Position numbers and translations under genes: made by a program
Part shown: piece after piece, positions 62,500-64,000 of the stretch
Layout: each line of letters opens with the position of its first letter
How positions within the stretch are numbered: position 1 is the stretch's first letter
Assembly (NCBI RefSeq): GCF_018691265.1
Contig: NW_024881322.1
Span: forward strand, 186,001-250,000
DNA: 64,000 nucleotides
Source of the DNA: Tyto alba
Taxonomy: Eukaryota; Chordata; Aves; Strigiformes; Tytonidae
Direction of reading: 5' to 3'
Notes under the pieces: model-generated
Databases searched by the model: none
Seen by the model: the letters and a program-made list of their open reading frames with translations, nothing else
What the model was told of the DNA's origin: nothing

Positions 62500-64000
62500 G
62501 CTGGGGTTTCTCTGGTTTTGCACTCGACTCCTTAGATTAGCATCAGGGCATCACATATCAAAATAACCACTAGTGAGGATTTGCTGGCCTGCTCAGAGTG
62601 AGGGTTCACCATACCTACAGCTGCATAATTTTTCCATAACGTAGTCTGATATTGTACACCCCTGGTTTCTACTATTAACTTGCAGCTTTAGCACTTGGGC
62701 TTATGTCACACCCAGCAAGTCTCCCGACTCTCCTCTAAGAGCCTGCCTACGCCCGAAGACCCCCAGCAATCATATCTAAGCCAGTGCCACCAGACTATGT
62801 AATTTTGTTGTTTTCTGGTTTTATTCTGTGTGCGTGTGTATTTTTTTTTTTTTTGGCATTCCCAGCTAATATGGTTCTGCTGGTAAAATACTGTAGCATG
62901 CTATAATGTACGTAATCTACATTAGGAGTTATCTACCAGTTCACCTTTACTCCATCATGACTGCTGAGCACCTTGTCGAGATGCACACACACAGTGCAAG
63001 CTTCTTTTTTCTTAACCATCTCTTTCTGCCCACTCGCAAAACTAACTCTGGTTTGTTTTTAGGTTTGTTTTCATCAAAACCTGAGAAAATATGTGTTTTT
63101 TTGTAACACCACCATGGCAAGCCATCTGTGGTTGGCTGGCAAACGCAGAAATTCAGGGCTGGGGCAGAAATATTTAGGAGTCAAAAAAAGCTGACTTGCT
63201 CAAGAAATTAAAGCCCTTCTGACAATCTTCCAGAGAGCCCCTGAGGAAAAGGGAGGGAACCAGAGAGACTCAAGGAAAATGGATGGGAGCCCAGCATGGA
63301 GATTCAGGCCAGAATGGTTCCTGGCCAAGAAGGAAGGTTGGCAAGTAGACAAACACAGGCTTTCATAGGCAGCATTGTAAACAAGACATTAAAAATATTA
63401 ATCCTTTTAGATTTCAAGCACCAAGATGAGATTTACTTAAGAAGCAGAATTATGTTGGTAATGGCTCCTCAAACATTTTAGCTGAATGTCAAAATTTTTG
63501 CTCAGCTGTATCAAGTGAAAATACAAGGAGCTGTTGACACTACAATATTCAAACATTCAATCGTATGGCAGGGCTGGAAAAACACCGAGGAAGGCAAAGG
63601 AATGCTTGAGCCTTGGGCAGAAACTCAAGCCGTCGCAAGGAAACTGCATTCAAAAATTATTTTTACCTTCACTTCTGCACCAAAATAATAAATTGAAGGG
63701 GCGAAATGGTTTCTTAAAACCAAGCTTCCTTTCAGAAATCTTTTCAAATAAAATGTAAATTACTTCTACCGAAATACTTTGTTTTCAAGTCGAAACGGTC
63801 ATCAAGAACAGAATGTCTTTTCGTGTGAGAGAAAGTTTAAGTAAACTTTGAACACCTAGGACTTTTAAAAAAGTTTCTTCTCTCCTACAGGAATCGGCAT
63901 GTCTCCCCTTTTCCCCTTAGAAAACAACATACACATTTTCTAAATGATTGAATATTTTTTTTTTTTTTTTTTTTTAATGTATTGGGAAAGTAATTTCCCC
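62500..64000. other. DNA without recognised genes
   Basis: AT-rich sequence with a T-tract near 62.84 kb and T21 at 63955-63975. No exon or named repeat was recognised. Confidence 0.6.

Overview
The window looks like a bird nuclear genome. It is AT-rich, intron-like DNA with an antisense CR1 LINE (about 2.7-3.6 kb), an avian-type endogenous-retrovirus solo LTR (about 26.2-26.8 kb), two very old repeat relics and only tiny islands of coding sequence. Almost every long open frame is a by-product of introns, repeats or GC-rich DNA. There are no bacterial-type operons, CRISPR arrays, rRNA or tRNA genes that I can support.

The one gene I recognise is THRB (thyroid hormone receptor beta), on the minus strand. 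The window holds its 5' half, so transcription runs from high to low coordinates. Four exons can be read. (1) 33173-33109 is a very short leader/start exon whose coding part is ATG TCA G, the two-residue N-terminus of the chicken-type TR-beta-0. (2) About 19330-19024 is a beta-1-type A/B-domain exon ending EEKKCK. (3) 12272-11945 is the beta-2 (cone photoreceptor/pituitary) A/B-domain exon. (4) 1639-1539 is the common exon carrying the first zinc finger. The three alternative N-terminal exons all end in the same phase (a lone G) and all join the same acceptor (GG...) to make one Gly codon, which strongly supports the model. The second zinc finger and the ligand-binding domain lie beyond base 1.

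Regulatory layout. A dense CpG island (34.44-35.18 kb) sits 1.3 kb upstream of the beta-0 exon. It is the best candidate for the main THRB promoter and contains a perfect G-quadruplex motif, a YY1 motif and splice-donor-like sites on both strands, so a divergent antisense transcript is possible. The beta-2 exon has its own promoter signals: a TATAAATA box about 165 bp before the ATG, an upstream ORF, and a cluster of OTX/CRX-type and ONECUT-type motifs, including a fused ATCAAT/TAATCC element at 12784-12794. A second CpG island (61.9-62.5 kb) may be another upstream promoter.

From 35.2 to 64 kb I see no coding exon. That stretch holds intronic or intergenic DNA, GC-rich patches at 37.6-38.2 and 48.9-49.7 kb, a MIR-like relic, an old LINE relic, a 313-bp GAG/GAC triplet array at 58.0-58.3 kb and several long homopolymers. 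All identifications come from reading the sequence and remembered family features; no alignment was run.
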